Source: Pseudoduganella umbonata (GTDB lineage: Bacteria; Pseudomonadota; Gammaproteobacteria; Burkholderiales; Burkholderiaceae_D). From it: a stretch of 64,000 nucleotides of DNA. The stretch is from assembly GCF_014192225.1 (NCBI RefSeq), contig NZ_JACHXS010000001.1, positions 150,440 to 214,439 on the forward strand. The letters run 5' to 3'. The notes under the pieces are model-generated. The model saw only the letters and a list, made by a program, of their open reading frames with translations. It did not search any database and was not told the DNA's origin. This document shows positions 1-8,272 of this stretch, piece after piece. The stretch's first letter is position 1. Every line of letters begins with the position of its first letter. The position numbers were made by a program, and so were the translations under genes.

Positions 1-17
1 TTTTACCGAGAAGTTTT

Positions 18-94
18 GCGGCTGTAGCTCAGCTGGATAGAGTACTTGGCTACGAACCAAGGGGTCGTGGGTTCGATTCCTGCCAGCCGCACCA
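18..94 (+). tRNA. tRNA-Arg (anticodon ACG)
   Basis: A full cloverleaf is visible. The acceptor arm GCGGCTG pairs with CAGCCGC, followed by an encoded ACCA end. The D-loop AGCTGGATA, an anticodon stem CTTGG/CCAAG around loop CTACGAA (anticodon ACG) and the T-loop GTTCGATTCC are all present. The anticodon reads CGN arginine codons once A34 is edited to inosine. A strong terminator follows 16 nt downstream. Confidence 0.96.
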
Positions 95-110
95 GAATGT
101 GTCGTAAAGA

Positions 111-143
111 AAAAGGGACCGGAGCAATCCGGTCCCTTTTTTT
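111..143 (+). terminator. Rho-independent terminator of tRNA-Arg
   Basis: A 13-bp perfect stem (AAAAGGGACCGGA with its complement) closes a GCAA tetraloop and runs into a T-tract of seven. It lies directly after the tRNA and probably ends its transcript. Confidence 0.93.
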
Positions 144-246
144 CGTCGATTTGCGTCCGCTTCCCATCAAATCAGCGTTTGCTGCATCGGAAGAGTCTGT
201 TCACCACTGCCGGGATGGTCCCGGCAGGGCGGTATGAATCAGCGCG

Positions 247-1101
247 TCAGGCGCCCGTACCCAATCCGAGGCGCGCACCGGCAACCACCACGTCTTCGCG
301 CGAATCGGCATCCTTGTCCGGCTGGTGCGTGAACACCACGACGACCAGCGGTGCGCGGCCGGGCGGGAACACGATGCCGATATCGTTCGTGACGCCGTAG
401 GCGCCGGTACCGGTCTTGTCGCCAACCTGCCAGTTTGCCGGCACGGCTGCGCGGATGCGCCGGTCGCCCGTGGTATTGCCCACCAGCCACTGCTTCAGGC
501 GCTGGCGCTGCGGCGCCGGCAGCGCATCGCCCAACACCAGTTTCTGCAGCGTGCGCGCCATCGCCAGCGGCGTCGTCGTATCGCGCTCGTCGCCGGGGAT
601 CGCGGTATTGAGTTCGAGTTCCCAGCGGTCCAGCCGGAACGTCGTGTCGCCGATGCCGCGCATGAAGGCCGTCAGGCCGGCCGGTCCGCCCAGTTCCTTC
701 ATCAGCGTGTTCGCCGCGGCGTTGTCGCTGTACTGCACGGTGGCCGCGCACAGCTCCGCCACCGTCATGCCTGTATCCACATGCTTGCCGGTGACGGGAG
801 AGTGGCCGACCAGGTCGGCTTTCGCATAGCGCAGCCGGCGTTCGGCAAAGCCGGGCTCGCGCGCATCGCGGGCCAGCGCCTGGGCCGCAAGGAGCGCCTT
901 GAACGTGCTGCACATGGGGAAGCGTTCATCGAGGCGGTGCCCGCTGGCCGTGCCGGTGGCCGTATCGATGACCGCCACGCCGAGGCGGCCTTTCAGGTCG
1001 CGCTCGATGGCGGCGAAGCTGCCCGTGGCGTTCTTGGCAAAGGCGGGGGTGAAGGGCGCGGCGGCGGCCGCGAGCAGCAGGGTACGGCGGGTGATCGTCA
1101 T
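247..1101 (-). CDS. Class A beta-lactamase
   Basis: Serine beta-lactamase of 284 aa that would hydrolyse beta-lactams in the periplasm. All class A signatures are present: S65-T-F-K68 (active-site serine), S125-D-N, the omega-loop glutamate in RWELELN (E161) and K229-T-G. A cysteine precedes the active serine (CSTFK), as in KPC/SME/L2-type enzymes, but there is no partner cysteine after KTG (KTGTGAYG), so the carbapenemase-type disulphide is not expected. I chose the internal ATG because it gives a clean signal peptide ending PAFA; TRRTLLL resembles a Tat signal. An upstream in-frame start would add 20 residues before the signal. No ampR-like regulator is adjacent. The class is certain; the substrate spectrum cannot be read from sequence. 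Confidence 0.93.
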   Translation of the reverse strand: MTITRRTLLLAAAAAPFTPAFAKNATGSFAAIERDLKGRLGVAVIDTATGTASGHRLDERFPMCSTFKALLAAQALARDAREPGFAERRLRYAKADLVGHSPVTGKHVDTGMTVAELCAATVQYSDNAAANTLMKELGGPAGLTAFMRGIGDTTFRLDRWELELNTAIPGDERDTTTPLAMARTLQKLVLGDALPAPQRQRLKQWLVGNTTGDRRIRAAVPANWQVGDKTGTGAYGVTNDIGIVFPPGRAPLVVVVFTHQPDKDADSREDVVVAGARLGLGTGA

Positions 1102-1504
1102 GGTGTTCCCGTAGTGGATGGTTCGGGGACGATTGTAGGTGTCGTACCGGAACCGCACCATGGCCGGCGATCCCGCGGGGGCCGCATTTCATCCCAATTT
1201 TTCTTGCTGCTGCTTCGCCCGGCGTTACTGCAGCTTCGTCACGGGGCGATGACGATGCCCGGATCCAGGCTGACGGCTGCCGGGCGCACGTGAATGGCCG
1301 CTCGCTAAACAGTTTGAAGGTGAATCCGAACTCGAGTCGACGACGGTATCGCAATGATTCGCGCGTCCGGGGCAACTACGTTTAGTACCGCACAGAGCCC
1401 ACTGCCTTTCTCTCTATAATCAATTGCCGTAATTGTAGGGCGTCAAGTCATTTTTTGCCGCCCACCAGGCTCTCCGGCATGGATACCTATCAGATGAGGA
1501 AAAG
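1102..1504. other. Intergenic region between divergent bla and yihY-like genes
   Basis: About 400 bp without a convincing gene. It must hold the promoters of both flanking genes. The clearest element is a perfect TATAAT at 1415-1420 reading toward the YihY gene, without a good -35 box at normal spacing. A GAGGA ribosome-binding site lies just before the ATG at 1505. I see no operator with long arms. Confidence 0.6.
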
Positions 1505-2863
1505 ATGACCCATACCGCTGCAGGAATGCACGACGCCCAAACCGGCATCGCGACCACCGGGCGCCGGACGAATGAGGAATCCGGCACATTGAAATCCAGA
1601 TCTTCGGACCTGCTCTCTTCCCGGTATGTGCTTGGCGGGGCAGCGCTGGGGCTCGCGGCGGCGGGCTATGCGCTCGTCAGGCGCAAGAAAGCCGCACCAG
1701 CCAAGAAAGCCGTACCAATCAAGAAAGCCGCACCAATCAAGAAGGCCCCACCAATCAAGAAAGCCGCACCACGTGATACGGCGCTGGAGCGCAGTGGGGA
1801 CCATGGCGATATTCTGGCAGTGCTTGGTTCACTTGTTTCACTGGCGGCCTCTTTTGCGTCGGCTACCAGCAATACCAAGGTCAACGCGCCCGCCATCAAA
1901 AACGACACACAGGTTGTTCCGGTGCGTTCAGAGGACCACCTGCCTGATGTGAAGGATGCCGAGCCAGCCAAAACCACGACCCCGCGCCCGACGTTCGAAC
2001 AAACCTCGGCAAGCTGGATTGGCCGGCAGTGGCAAATATGCCTGGCGGCGGGCAATGCATGGATCGATGATTATGCACCGAGCATGGGCGCGGCGCTTTC
2101 GTATTACATGCTGTTTTCCCTGGCACCCTTGCTGGTCATCGTCATCGCTATTGCCGGCATTGTATTTGGGCACGATGCGGCCCAAGGCGCAATTATCGCG
2201 CAGCTTGGAAGTATCATGGGGGAGGAAGGGGCGACTGCCGTGCAGGGCTTGCTGAATGCCGCACATGAATCGTCGACGGGGATCATTGCCAGCATTACTA
2301 GCGGTTTTCTGCTCCTGTTGGGTGCGACTGCGATTTTCAGCGAACTGCAAACTGATCTGGACCGCATCTGGCAGGTGCCGGAAAAAGATAAACCGTCGGG
2401 TATCTGGGGGTGGTTACGCAGCCGCGTTCTATCCTTTGGCCTGGTGCTGGGGCTTGCTTTCATGCTGATGATGTCGCTCGTCGTCAGCGCTGCGCTTGCA
2501 GCGTCCGGCGAATGGTTGAGCGGTGGTTCGGAAGCGGGAAGCGTTATCGCCAATATATTGAATTTCGCTGCCTCGCTAGGCATCTTCACCGTGCTGTTTG
2601 CGATGATTTACAAGATCATGCCAAGCGCGAAGATATCCTGGCACGACGTGTGGACGGGAGCCGCAGTAACTGCCTTGCTCTTCAACGTAGGCAAATCGCT
2701 GATTGCATTGTATCTGGCAAAATCCGACGTGGCCTCCGGTTTTGGTGCAGCCGGCTCCATTGTGATTCTCGTCGCGTGGTTCTACTATTCGGCCCAGATT
2801 TTCCTGTTTGGTGCTGAATACACGTGGGTGTATGCAAGCAGCAAAGTACGGAGCAAGGACTGA
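1505..2863 (+). CDS. YihY/BrkB family inner-membrane protein with Lys/Ala/Pro-rich N-terminal extension
   Basis: A 452-aa protein. Residues about 160-445 form the YihY/virulence-factor BrkB domain, with several membrane helices and the family-typical MGAALSYYMLFSLAPLL segment near the start. Family function is unsettled; annotation as ribonuclease BN is a historical error. The first 160 residues are unusual: a short hydrophobic segment at about 42-60, then five tandem KKAAPI-type hexapeptides (1685-1774), then a polar linker. The start is supported by GAGGA five bases upstream. A GAAGGAC/GTCCTTC inverted repeat at 2869-2892 follows the stop but lacks a T-run. Confidence 0.85.
   Translation: MTHTAAGMHDAQTGIATTGRRTNEESGTLKSRSSDLLSSRYVLGGAALGLAAAGYALVRRKKAAPAKKAVPIKKAAPIKKAPPIKKAAPRDTALERSGDHGDILAVLGSLVSLAASFASATSNTKVNAPAIKNDTQVVPVRSEDHLPDVKDAEPAKTTTPRPTFEQTSASWIGRQWQICLAAGNAWIDDYAPSMGAALSYYMLFSLAPLLVIVIAIAGIVFGHDAAQGAIIAQLGSIMGEEGATAVQGLLNAAHESSTGIIASITSGFLLLLGATAIFSELQTDLDRIWQVPEKDKPSGIWGWLRSRVLSFGLVLGLAFMLMMSLVVSAALAASGEWLSGGSEAGSVIANILNFAASLGIFTVLFAMIYKIMPSAKISWHDVWTGAAVTALLFNVGKSLIALYLAKSDVASGFGAAGSIVILVAWFYYSAQIFLFGAEYTWVYASSKVRSKD
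1685..1774 (+). repeat. Five in-frame 18-bp tandem repeats in the YihY-like gene
   Basis: Five consecutive 18-bp units close to AAGAAAGCCGCACCAATC encode KKAAPA, KKAVPI, KKAAPI, KKAPPI and KKAAPR. The near identity at DNA level suggests recent expansion. The product would be a positively charged, proline-spaced linker next to a membrane segment. Confidence 0.9.
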
Positions 2864-2960
2864 TTTCCGAAGGACCGCTGTCGAAGTCCTTCGCTGCTTT
2901 CGGCTGCGCGGACCACGAAATACTGCAGACCCGCTCCGAACGCCCGGCTGATGCGGAGGA

Positions 2961-3419
2961 TCAGTCGGCCTCTCGTTCCAGCCAATCGGCGACCAGCGCC
3001 GTGACGACGGCCTGCAGCACGTGTACCGCCCAGCGTTCGCCTGCCTTGCGCGGACCGGCCTGCACTTCGCCCTCCGTTATGCCGAGCACAGGCGCGATCC
3101 CGGCAATATTGACGGCGTACAGCGCGGTTCCATACAGCGTGCCCAGCGCCACGGGCGACAGGTTTGGCGCCCAGTCGCGCAGCGTTGGCAGGGCCGCCCC
3201 GAAGGCCGCCGATGCGCCCAGGTGGTTGGCGAATTCAACGACGCTGGTTCCGGCGTCGCCAATGACGTCGCGTGAGCCGGTCGTGCGGTCGATCCAGTCG
3301 ACAGCGTCGCGGTCCAGCGTCTTGGTCAGTAGTCCGGTCTTGCGGCCCGCGACCATGAAAGCGGTCGTGACGACGCCGGCGACGAGGCCTCCCACTATGG
3401 CGGCTTGGTGCTTTTGCAT
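2961..3419 (-). CDS. Hypothetical small membrane protein
   Basis: A 152-aa protein that I do not recognise. It begins with a hydrophobic glycine/alanine/valine segment (AAIVGGLVAGVVTTAFMVAG). A second hydrophobic stretch lies around VALGTLYGTALYAVNIAGIAPVLG and a third near the C-terminus (VHVLQAVVTALVADWL), which suggests an inner-membrane protein. The chosen ATG has AGGA about seven bases upstream; an in-frame start 36 codons earlier gives a charged, non-conserved-looking extension and is less likely. It converges on the YihY gene and has no obvious operon partner. Confidence 0.6.
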   Translation of the reverse strand: MQKHQAAIVGGLVAGVVTTAFMVAGRKTGLLTKTLDRDAVDWIDRTTGSRDVIGDAGTSVVEFANHLGASAAFGAALPTLRDWAPNLSPVALGTLYGTALYAVNIAGIAPVLGITEGEVQAGPRKAGERWAVHVLQAVVTALVADWLEREAD

Positions 3420-3656
3420 GAGGATTCCTATCGAAAAGTGAGTAACGGAACGCCCGTCCGGGCGTCGTCCGGTTGCATCTTCACGATACGCGGGGTGCCG
3501 GGCGGGATCGGTGCGATGCTGCACCATGCCGAGCTGCGAGCCGCGATGGGACCTGATGCTTGGCCGCAGGATTCCTGGCGCGAGCGATACAGAAACGCAA
3601 GGATGTCAGCTGAGTGGTGTCATTCCCGATTGCCGGCGCATCGCACCCGATGCCGC

Positions 3657-4619
3657 TTACGCCACCCGGTTAACCGGCTCGCCCCGCACGAACGCCTCGA
3701 TATTGCCGGTCAGCTGATCGGCCAGCCCCTGCATCGCCTCGTGGCTGGCCCACGCATTGTGCGGCGTGAGGATGAAGTTCGGCAGCCGCAATTGCAGCAG
3801 CGGATTGCCGGCCGCTGGCGGCTCTTGCGTCAGCACGTCGAAGCCGGCCCCGCCGATCACGCCGCGCGCCAGCGCATCGGCCAGCGCCGCTTCGTCGACC
3901 AGGCCGCCGCGCGCGGTATTGATCAACAGCGACGAAGGCTTCATGCGCGCCAGTTCGGCGGCGCCGATCAGGTTGCGCGTGGCATCGGTCAGCGGCGCGT
4001 GCAGCGACAGCACGTCGGATGTAGCGAGCAATTCCTCGAAGCCCACGTTGACCACGTCCGCATCCGGCACCGGGGTGCGCGTGTGCACGGCGATCTCCAT
4101 GCCGAACGCGCGGCCGATCTGCGCCACTTTTCTTCCCAGCGCGCCGTAGCCGAACAGGCCGAGGCGGCTGCCGTGCAGGTCGCGGATTGGGTGATCGAAC
4201 AGGCAGAAGCGGGGCGCCGCTTCCCATTTGCCCGCTTCCACGTCGGCCCGGTACGCCAGCAGGTTGCGGCGCAGCGCCAGGATCAGCGCGAACGTGTGTT
4301 CGGGTACCGCCGCATAGGCGTAGTCGCGGATGTTCGACACCACGATGCCCCGTTCGCGCGCGGCGGCCAGGTCGACGATGTCGGTACCGGTGGCCGCCAC
4401 CGCGATCATCTTCAGGTTCGGCAACTGCGCCAGCGTGTCCGCGCGCAGCGGCACCTTGTTGGTGATGGCGATCGTCGCATCGGCCAGCCGCCCGGCGGCT
4501 TCGGCGGCACTACTGGCGGGGTACTCGGTCCATGCGTGATCGAACGCGGGGCGGCGCACATTGGCGATCACGCTGTCGCGGTCGAGGAAAACGATGGTAT
4601 GGGGTGCGGTGGAACTCAA
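3657..4619 (-). CDS. D-2-hydroxyacid dehydrogenase (NAD(P)-dependent, HprA/glycerate dehydrogenase type)
   Basis: A 320-aa enzyme of the D-isomer-specific 2-hydroxyacid dehydrogenase family, interconverting a 2-keto acid and a D-2-hydroxy acid. Visible signatures are the Rossmann motif LGLFGYGALG (GxGxxG), the substrate-binding arginine in NTARGGLVDE, and the catalytic histidine in TPHNAWAS. The start is probably TTG: it overlaps the TGA stop of the upstream LysR gene (TTGA), has GGAGG four bases before it, and the protein then begins at the beta-strand HTIVFLD. The nearest in-frame upstream start would add a proline-rich, non-family extension. Overlap with the LysR gene implies translational coupling. 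The exact substrate (glyoxylate, hydroxypyruvate or another) is not determinable. Confidence 0.87.
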   Translation of the reverse strand: MSSTAPHTIVFLDRDSVIANVRRPAFDHAWTEYPASSAAEAAGRLADATIAITNKVPLRADTLAQLPNLKMIAVAATGTDIVDLAAARERGIVVSNIRDYAYAAVPEHTFALILALRRNLLAYRADVEAGKWEAAPRFCLFDHPIRDLHGSRLGLFGYGALGRKVAQIGRAFGMEIAVHTRTPVPDADVVNVGFEELLATSDVLSLHAPLTDATRNLIGAAELARMKPSSLLINTARGGLVDEAALADALARGVIGGAGFDVLTQEPPAAGNPLLQLRLPNFILTPHNAWASHEAMQGLADQLTGNIEAFVRGEPVNRVA

Positions 4620-5557
4620 GCGGCCTCCGGTAAAGGGTGGGCCGGGCTGCGCAGGCGCATGCCCGGGTGATTGGCAAACAGTTCGGCGACCCATTCGACG
4701 AACACGCGCACCTTGGCGGACAAGTGGCGGTTCTGCGGGTAGACGATGTGGACCGGCAGCGGATCGGTAATCCAGTCGGGCAGCAGCTGCACCATGCGGC
4801 CGGCACGCACATGCTCCAGCAGCAGGTAATCGGTCATCTGGATCACGCCCAGTCCGGCCAGACCCGCCTGCACATAGGCGTTCGAGTCGTTCAGCGCGAT
4901 CACGCCGGGCATCGGCACCTGGATACGCTCGCCATCCCTGGTGAAATCCCAGTCGTAGATCTTGCCGGTCTTGGCCGAGAAATAGTTCACGCAGCGGTGC
5001 CGCTCGAGATCGCGCGGATGCTGCGGCGCGCCGTACTTGGCCAGGTACGCCGGCGCGGCGCAGGTGACGAAGTGGATCACGCCGATGCGCCGCGCGATCA
5101 GCGTGGAGTCGCCCAGTGCGCCGCCGCGCACCGCGCAGTCGACGCCTTCCTCGATCAGGTCCACCGGCCGGTCGGAGCTGCCCAGTTCCAATTGGATGTC
5201 CGGATAGCGTTCGAAAAAGCCGGGCAGGGCGGGCACCAGGATTTCGCTGGCCAGGCCGGTCGGCGATTCCACCCGCAACCGGCCGCTGGGCGACAGGCGG
5301 GTGCGCGACAGCGACTCCTCGGCATCCTTCACGTCGGACAGGATGCGCAGGCAGCGCTCGTAATAGGCGGCGCCATCGGCCGTCACGCTGACCTGGCGCG
5401 TCGTCCGGTGCAGCAGTTTGACCGATAGTGACGTTTCCAGCTGCTGGATCAATGTCGACACGGTGGCCTTCGGCAGCTGCATCAGGTCGGCCGCGCGCGA
5501 AAAGCCGCCCGCATCGACAACCTGCACGAAGACTTCCATGGCCTGTAGTTTGTTCAC
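4616..5557 (-). CDS. LysR-family transcriptional regulator
   Basis: A 313-aa regulator with the N-terminal winged HTH (MEVFVQVVDAGGFSRAADLM, then KATVSTLIQQLE) and a LysR substrate-binding domain containing DRPVDLIEEGVDCAVRGG, typical of the CrgA/AaeR-like subgroup. The start is GTG, preceded by GGGAGGGG. It is transcribed with the hydroxyacid dehydrogenase, whose start codon overlaps its stop. It is divergent from the small membrane protein at 5760, so it may control either its own operon or the divergent genes; LysR genes commonly do both. Confidence 0.9.
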   Translation of the reverse strand: MNKLQAMEVFVQVVDAGGFSRAADLMQLPKATVSTLIQQLETSLSVKLLHRTTRQVSVTADGAAYYERCLRILSDVKDAEESLSRTRLSPSGRLRVESPTGLASEILVPALPGFFERYPDIQLELGSSDRPVDLIEEGVDCAVRGGALGDSTLIARRIGVIHFVTCAAPAYLAKYGAPQHPRDLERHRCVNYFSAKTGKIYDWDFTRDGERIQVPMPGVIALNDSNAYVQAGLAGLGVIQMTDYLLLEHVRAGRMVQLLPDWITDPLPVHIVYPQNRHLSAKVRVFVEWVAELFANHPGMRLRSPAHPLPEAA

Positions 5558-5759
5558 TGCCCCTCCCGGCTTGTTACTTTATTCCAAGGCAATTATCGGA
5601 GTGCCGCCCCGTCACGAAGCTGTCATTGTTCGGATTCATGAACAATCAATTCGTCAATGCCGTATTTATCAGATTGTAGATCAAGCCTATGATTACTGCA
5701 CTGCATCAAAGAAACACTTGCTTGGACAGCGCACTGGAAAGGTCAACGAAAGGCTCATC

Positions 5760-5969
5760 ATGGAACTGCGGAACATTCTCATCATCGTGGCACTGGCGCT
5801 GTATGCGCTGGCCATGGCCGGCATCGTCAGCACGGACGCCTACTCGCAGGCGGCAGGCGCCGAAGCGCGCGGCGTGCACGCGCTGATGGCCGAGATGCGT
5901 TCCGGCGGCTCCGGCACGGCGATGCTGGCCGATGCGCCGCCTGAAGTTTCCCGCGGGGTGGCCCGGTGA
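5760..5969 (+). CDS. Small single-pass membrane protein, coupled to the next gene
   Basis: A 69-aa protein with a hydrophobic N-terminus (ILIIVALALYALAMAGIV), which is either a signal anchor or a secretion signal, followed by a short polar tail. No family is recognised. AAAGG lies seven bases upstream of the ATG. Its stop overlaps the GTG start of the following hydrolase-like gene (GTGA), which implies translational coupling and a shared role. The gene is divergent from the LysR regulator. Confidence 0.6.
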   Translation: MELRNILIIVALALYALAMAGIVSTDAYSQAAGAEARGVHALMAEMRSGGSGTAMLADAPPEVSRGVAR

Positions 5970-6835
5970 ACGGTGTCGAGGGCCTGGTGCCGCTGGCCGG
6001 CGACCTGGTGCTGCGCGACCTGGAAGTGGGCGGCGCGGAAGGGCCGTTGCCGGCGCGCCTGTACCTGGCCGGCGCGCCCGCCACGAAGCGCGATACGCTG
6101 GTCGTGTTCTTCCACGGCGGCGGCTTCGTTGGCGGTTCCATCGACGAGGCGGACGATTTCCTGTCCCGCATGGTCAGCGGCGACCGCGCCCAGGTTGCGC
6201 TGTCCGCCGGCTACACGCTGGCCTCCGTAAAACCGTTTCCGGCCGCGGTGGAGGATGCCCATGCGCTGCTGCTGTGGGCGAAGAAGAACAAATCGAAGCT
6301 GTCCTGGAACGGCCGGCGCCTGGTGGTGGCCGGCATCGAGGCCGGCGCCAACCTGGCTGCCGTGGTGGCGCTGATGTCGCGCGACCGTGGCGGGCCGCCG
6401 CTGGCCGGCCAGGTGCTGATCATGCCGATGCTCGATCCGGCGCTGTCCACCTGCTCGATGCGCGAAATGCCGGTGTGCCGCGACAAGGCGGCCATCGTCG
6501 ACCGGGTGGCCGATACCTGCGCCGCCGGCTATCGCGGCTACCTGCCGAATGCCGCCGACCGCAGCCACCCCTATGCGTCGCCTTTGCAATCGTCGCGGCT
6601 GAAGAACCTGCCGCCGGCCCTGATCCTGTCCGCCGAGGACGATCCATTGCGCGACGAGGCTGAACAATACGGCGCAAAACTCATCCAATGCGGCATCACC
6701 ACCACGGTGAAACGGCTGCCGCCGCCACCGCTCGAACAGCCGGGCGGGCGCAACGACTGTGCCTGTGTCTTTGCACTGACCGAGATTACCGCGTTCATCC
6801 GCGGCGCCGATGGGACGGAGACCCCACCAGCCTGA
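5966..6835 (+). CDS. Alpha/beta-hydrolase-fold protein (HSL-like) lacking catalytic Ser and His
   Basis: A 289-aa protein related to the hormone-sensitive-lipase esterases. The oxyanion-hole motif H50-G-G-G-F is intact, and the acid region SAEDDPLRDE (about 222-231) is present. The nucleophile elbow, normally GDSAGG, reads G-I-E125-A-G-A, so serine is replaced by glutamate. No histidine sits near the C-terminus where the catalytic one should be (LPPPPLEQPGGRNDC instead). It is therefore probably a non-catalytic binding protein. It starts with GTG overlapping the preceding stop. It lies about 200 bp upstream of the RND efflux operon, which has its own promoter. Confidence 0.8.
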   Translation: MNGVEGLVPLAGDLVLRDLEVGGAEGPLPARLYLAGAPATKRDTLVVFFHGGGFVGGSIDEADDFLSRMVSGDRAQVALSAGYTLASVKPFPAAVEDAHALLLWAKKNKSKLSWNGRRLVVAGIEAGANLAAVVALMSRDRGGPPLAGQVLIMPMLDPALSTCSMREMPVCRDKAAIVDRVADTCAAGYRGYLPNAADRSHPYASPLQSSRLKNLPPALILSAEDDPLRDEAEQYGAKLIQCGITTTVKRLPPPPLEQPGGRNDCACVFALTEITAFIRGADGTETPPA

Positions 6836-6855
6836 AGGATATATAAATAAAAACG

Positions 6856-6884
6856 TTTACTTATCGTCGGGCTGGCGATATAGT
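6856..6884 (+). promoter_or_regulatory. Sigma-70-type promoter for the RND efflux operon
   Basis: TTTACT and TATAGT are separated by exactly 17 bp, in the intergenic region upstream of the adaptor gene. This predicts a leader of roughly 140 nt. The prediction rests on consensus match only. Confidence 0.55.
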
Positions 6885-6962
6885 GAAACGATCCAATTCC
6901 AGTAACCAATAGTAACAACGCGCTGCGAAGAAACCCTTCCAGCCGTGGTGGGCCCGCTTTTG

Positions 6963-6978
6963 CTCCCGATTTCGGGAG
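6963..6978. promoter_or_regulatory. Inverted repeat in the efflux operon leader
   Basis: CTCCCGA and TCGGGAG form a 7-bp perfect dyad with a 2-bp centre, about 80 bp downstream of the predicted -10 box. It could be a repressor site or a small RNA hairpin; no regulator gene is adjacent to suggest which. Confidence 0.35.
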
Positions 6979-7032
6979 TGGAGAATGGCAACGCAAAGTT
7001 ATTAATATTTTTCATACAAAAAGGGGTTAAAA

Positions 7033-8241
7033 ATGAAAAACACGAATAAATTGACAGCACTCGTGCGACCGATCGTCGGGGTATTGGCTGCTGCCGGCAT
7101 CGCGATCACGCTGGCCGGCTGTGAAGACGCCACCGGCAAGACGGCGGACGCTCCTGCTGCCAGCGCTGCCGGCGGCCCGCCCATTTCCGCAGCACTGGTG
7201 ATTGAAAAGCCGGTCGCGGAAACCCAGGAATTCTCCGGGCGCCTGGAAGCCATCGACCGGGTCGAGATCCGCTCGCGCGTCTCCGGCTTCATCACCGCGG
7301 TGAACTTCAAGCCGGGCGGCGAAGTCAAGAAGGGCGACGTGCTGTTCGTGATCGATCCCCGGCCATACCAGGCCGAAGCGGACCGTGCCGAAGCCGCCGC
7401 CGCATCGGCGCGTGCCCGCGCCGAACTGGCCCGGGTGGAACTGACCCGCGCCGAACGCCTGCTGGCCGACAAGGCTATCGCGCAGCGTGAATTCGACGAG
7501 CGCGCGGCAAGCCAGAAGGAACTGGAAGCCAGTGCCCGCGCCGCGCAGGCCCAGTCCGCGGCGGCGAAGCTGAACCTGTCGTACACCCGCGTCACGTCGC
7601 CGATCGACGGCCGCGTGTCGAAGGCCGAGATCACGCTGGGCAACCTGGTCGACGCTTCTGCCGTGCTGACCTCCGTCGTTTCGCTGGACAAGATCTACGC
7701 CAGCTTCGATGGCGACGAGGATACCTACCTGCGCGTGGGCGCCCAGAACCACAAGGGCGAACCGGTGCTGGTAAAAGTGGGCCTGGCCAACGAGGAAGGC
7801 TTTCCGCATGAAGGCAAGCTCGAATTCGTCGACAACCAGCTCGACACGCAGACCGGTTCCGTACGCATGCGCGCCACGTTCGACAACAAGGACCGCGCGC
7901 TGGTGCCTGGCCTGTTCGCCCGCGTGCAGCTGGGCGGCGGCAGCGCCATCCGCAATGCGGTGCTGATCAACGACCGCGCCGTGGGCACGGACCAGAACCG
8001 CAAGTTCGTCTTCGTGGTGGGCCCCGACAACAAGGCCGAGTACCGCGCCGTCAAGCTGGGTCCGACCGTCGATGGCCTGCGCGTCGTGAAAGAGGGCCTG
8101 AAGGTGAACGAGAAGATCGTCGTCAACGGCCTGCAGCGCGTTCGCCCCGGGGCACCCGTCACGCCGCAGATGGTGCCGATGGATGCCGAAGTGGCCAAGG
8201 CGCAGGACAACAAGAAGGATGCCAAGGTGGCCGCGCTGTAA
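7033..8241 (+). CDS. RND efflux periplasmic adaptor lipoprotein (MexE/AcrA-like)
   Basis: Membrane-fusion subunit of a tripartite multidrug efflux pump, 402 aa. A lipoprotein signal ends in the lipobox LAGC (Cys at about residue 30), so it would be anchored in the inner membrane facing the periplasm. The barrel-sandwich/lipoyl halves are visible as VEIRSRVSGFI and SYTRVTSPIDGRVS, separated by an Ala/Glu/Arg-rich alpha-hairpin (about 110-175). AAGGGG lies about eight bases before the ATG. The transporter gene follows after 31 bp, and the set resembles MexEF-OprN. No MexT-like regulator is immediately adjacent. Confidence 0.94.
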   Translation: MKNTNKLTALVRPIVGVLAAAGIAITLAGCEDATGKTADAPAASAAGGPPISAALVIEKPVAETQEFSGRLEAIDRVEIRSRVSGFITAVNFKPGGEVKKGDVLFVIDPRPYQAEADRAEAAAASARARAELARVELTRAERLLADKAIAQREFDERAASQKELEASARAAQAQSAAAKLNLSYTRVTSPIDGRVSKAEITLGNLVDASAVLTSVVSLDKIYASFDGDEDTYLRVGAQNHKGEPVLVKVGLANEEGFPHEGKLEFVDNQLDTQTGSVRMRATFDNKDRALVPGLFARVQLGGGSAIRNAVLINDRAVGTDQNRKFVFVVGPDNKAEYRAVKLGPTVDGLRVVKEGLKVNEKIVVNGLQRVRPGAPVTPQMVPMDAEVAKAQDNKKDAKVAAL

Positions 8242-8272
8242 GGCGCCGCCTGGCTAAAACCAAGGAACAACC

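Noticed and set aside
5558..5759. A sigma-54 promoter near the LysR divergent region
   Set aside because: TTGCTTGGACAGC-like segments were inspected but GG and GC are not correctly spaced.
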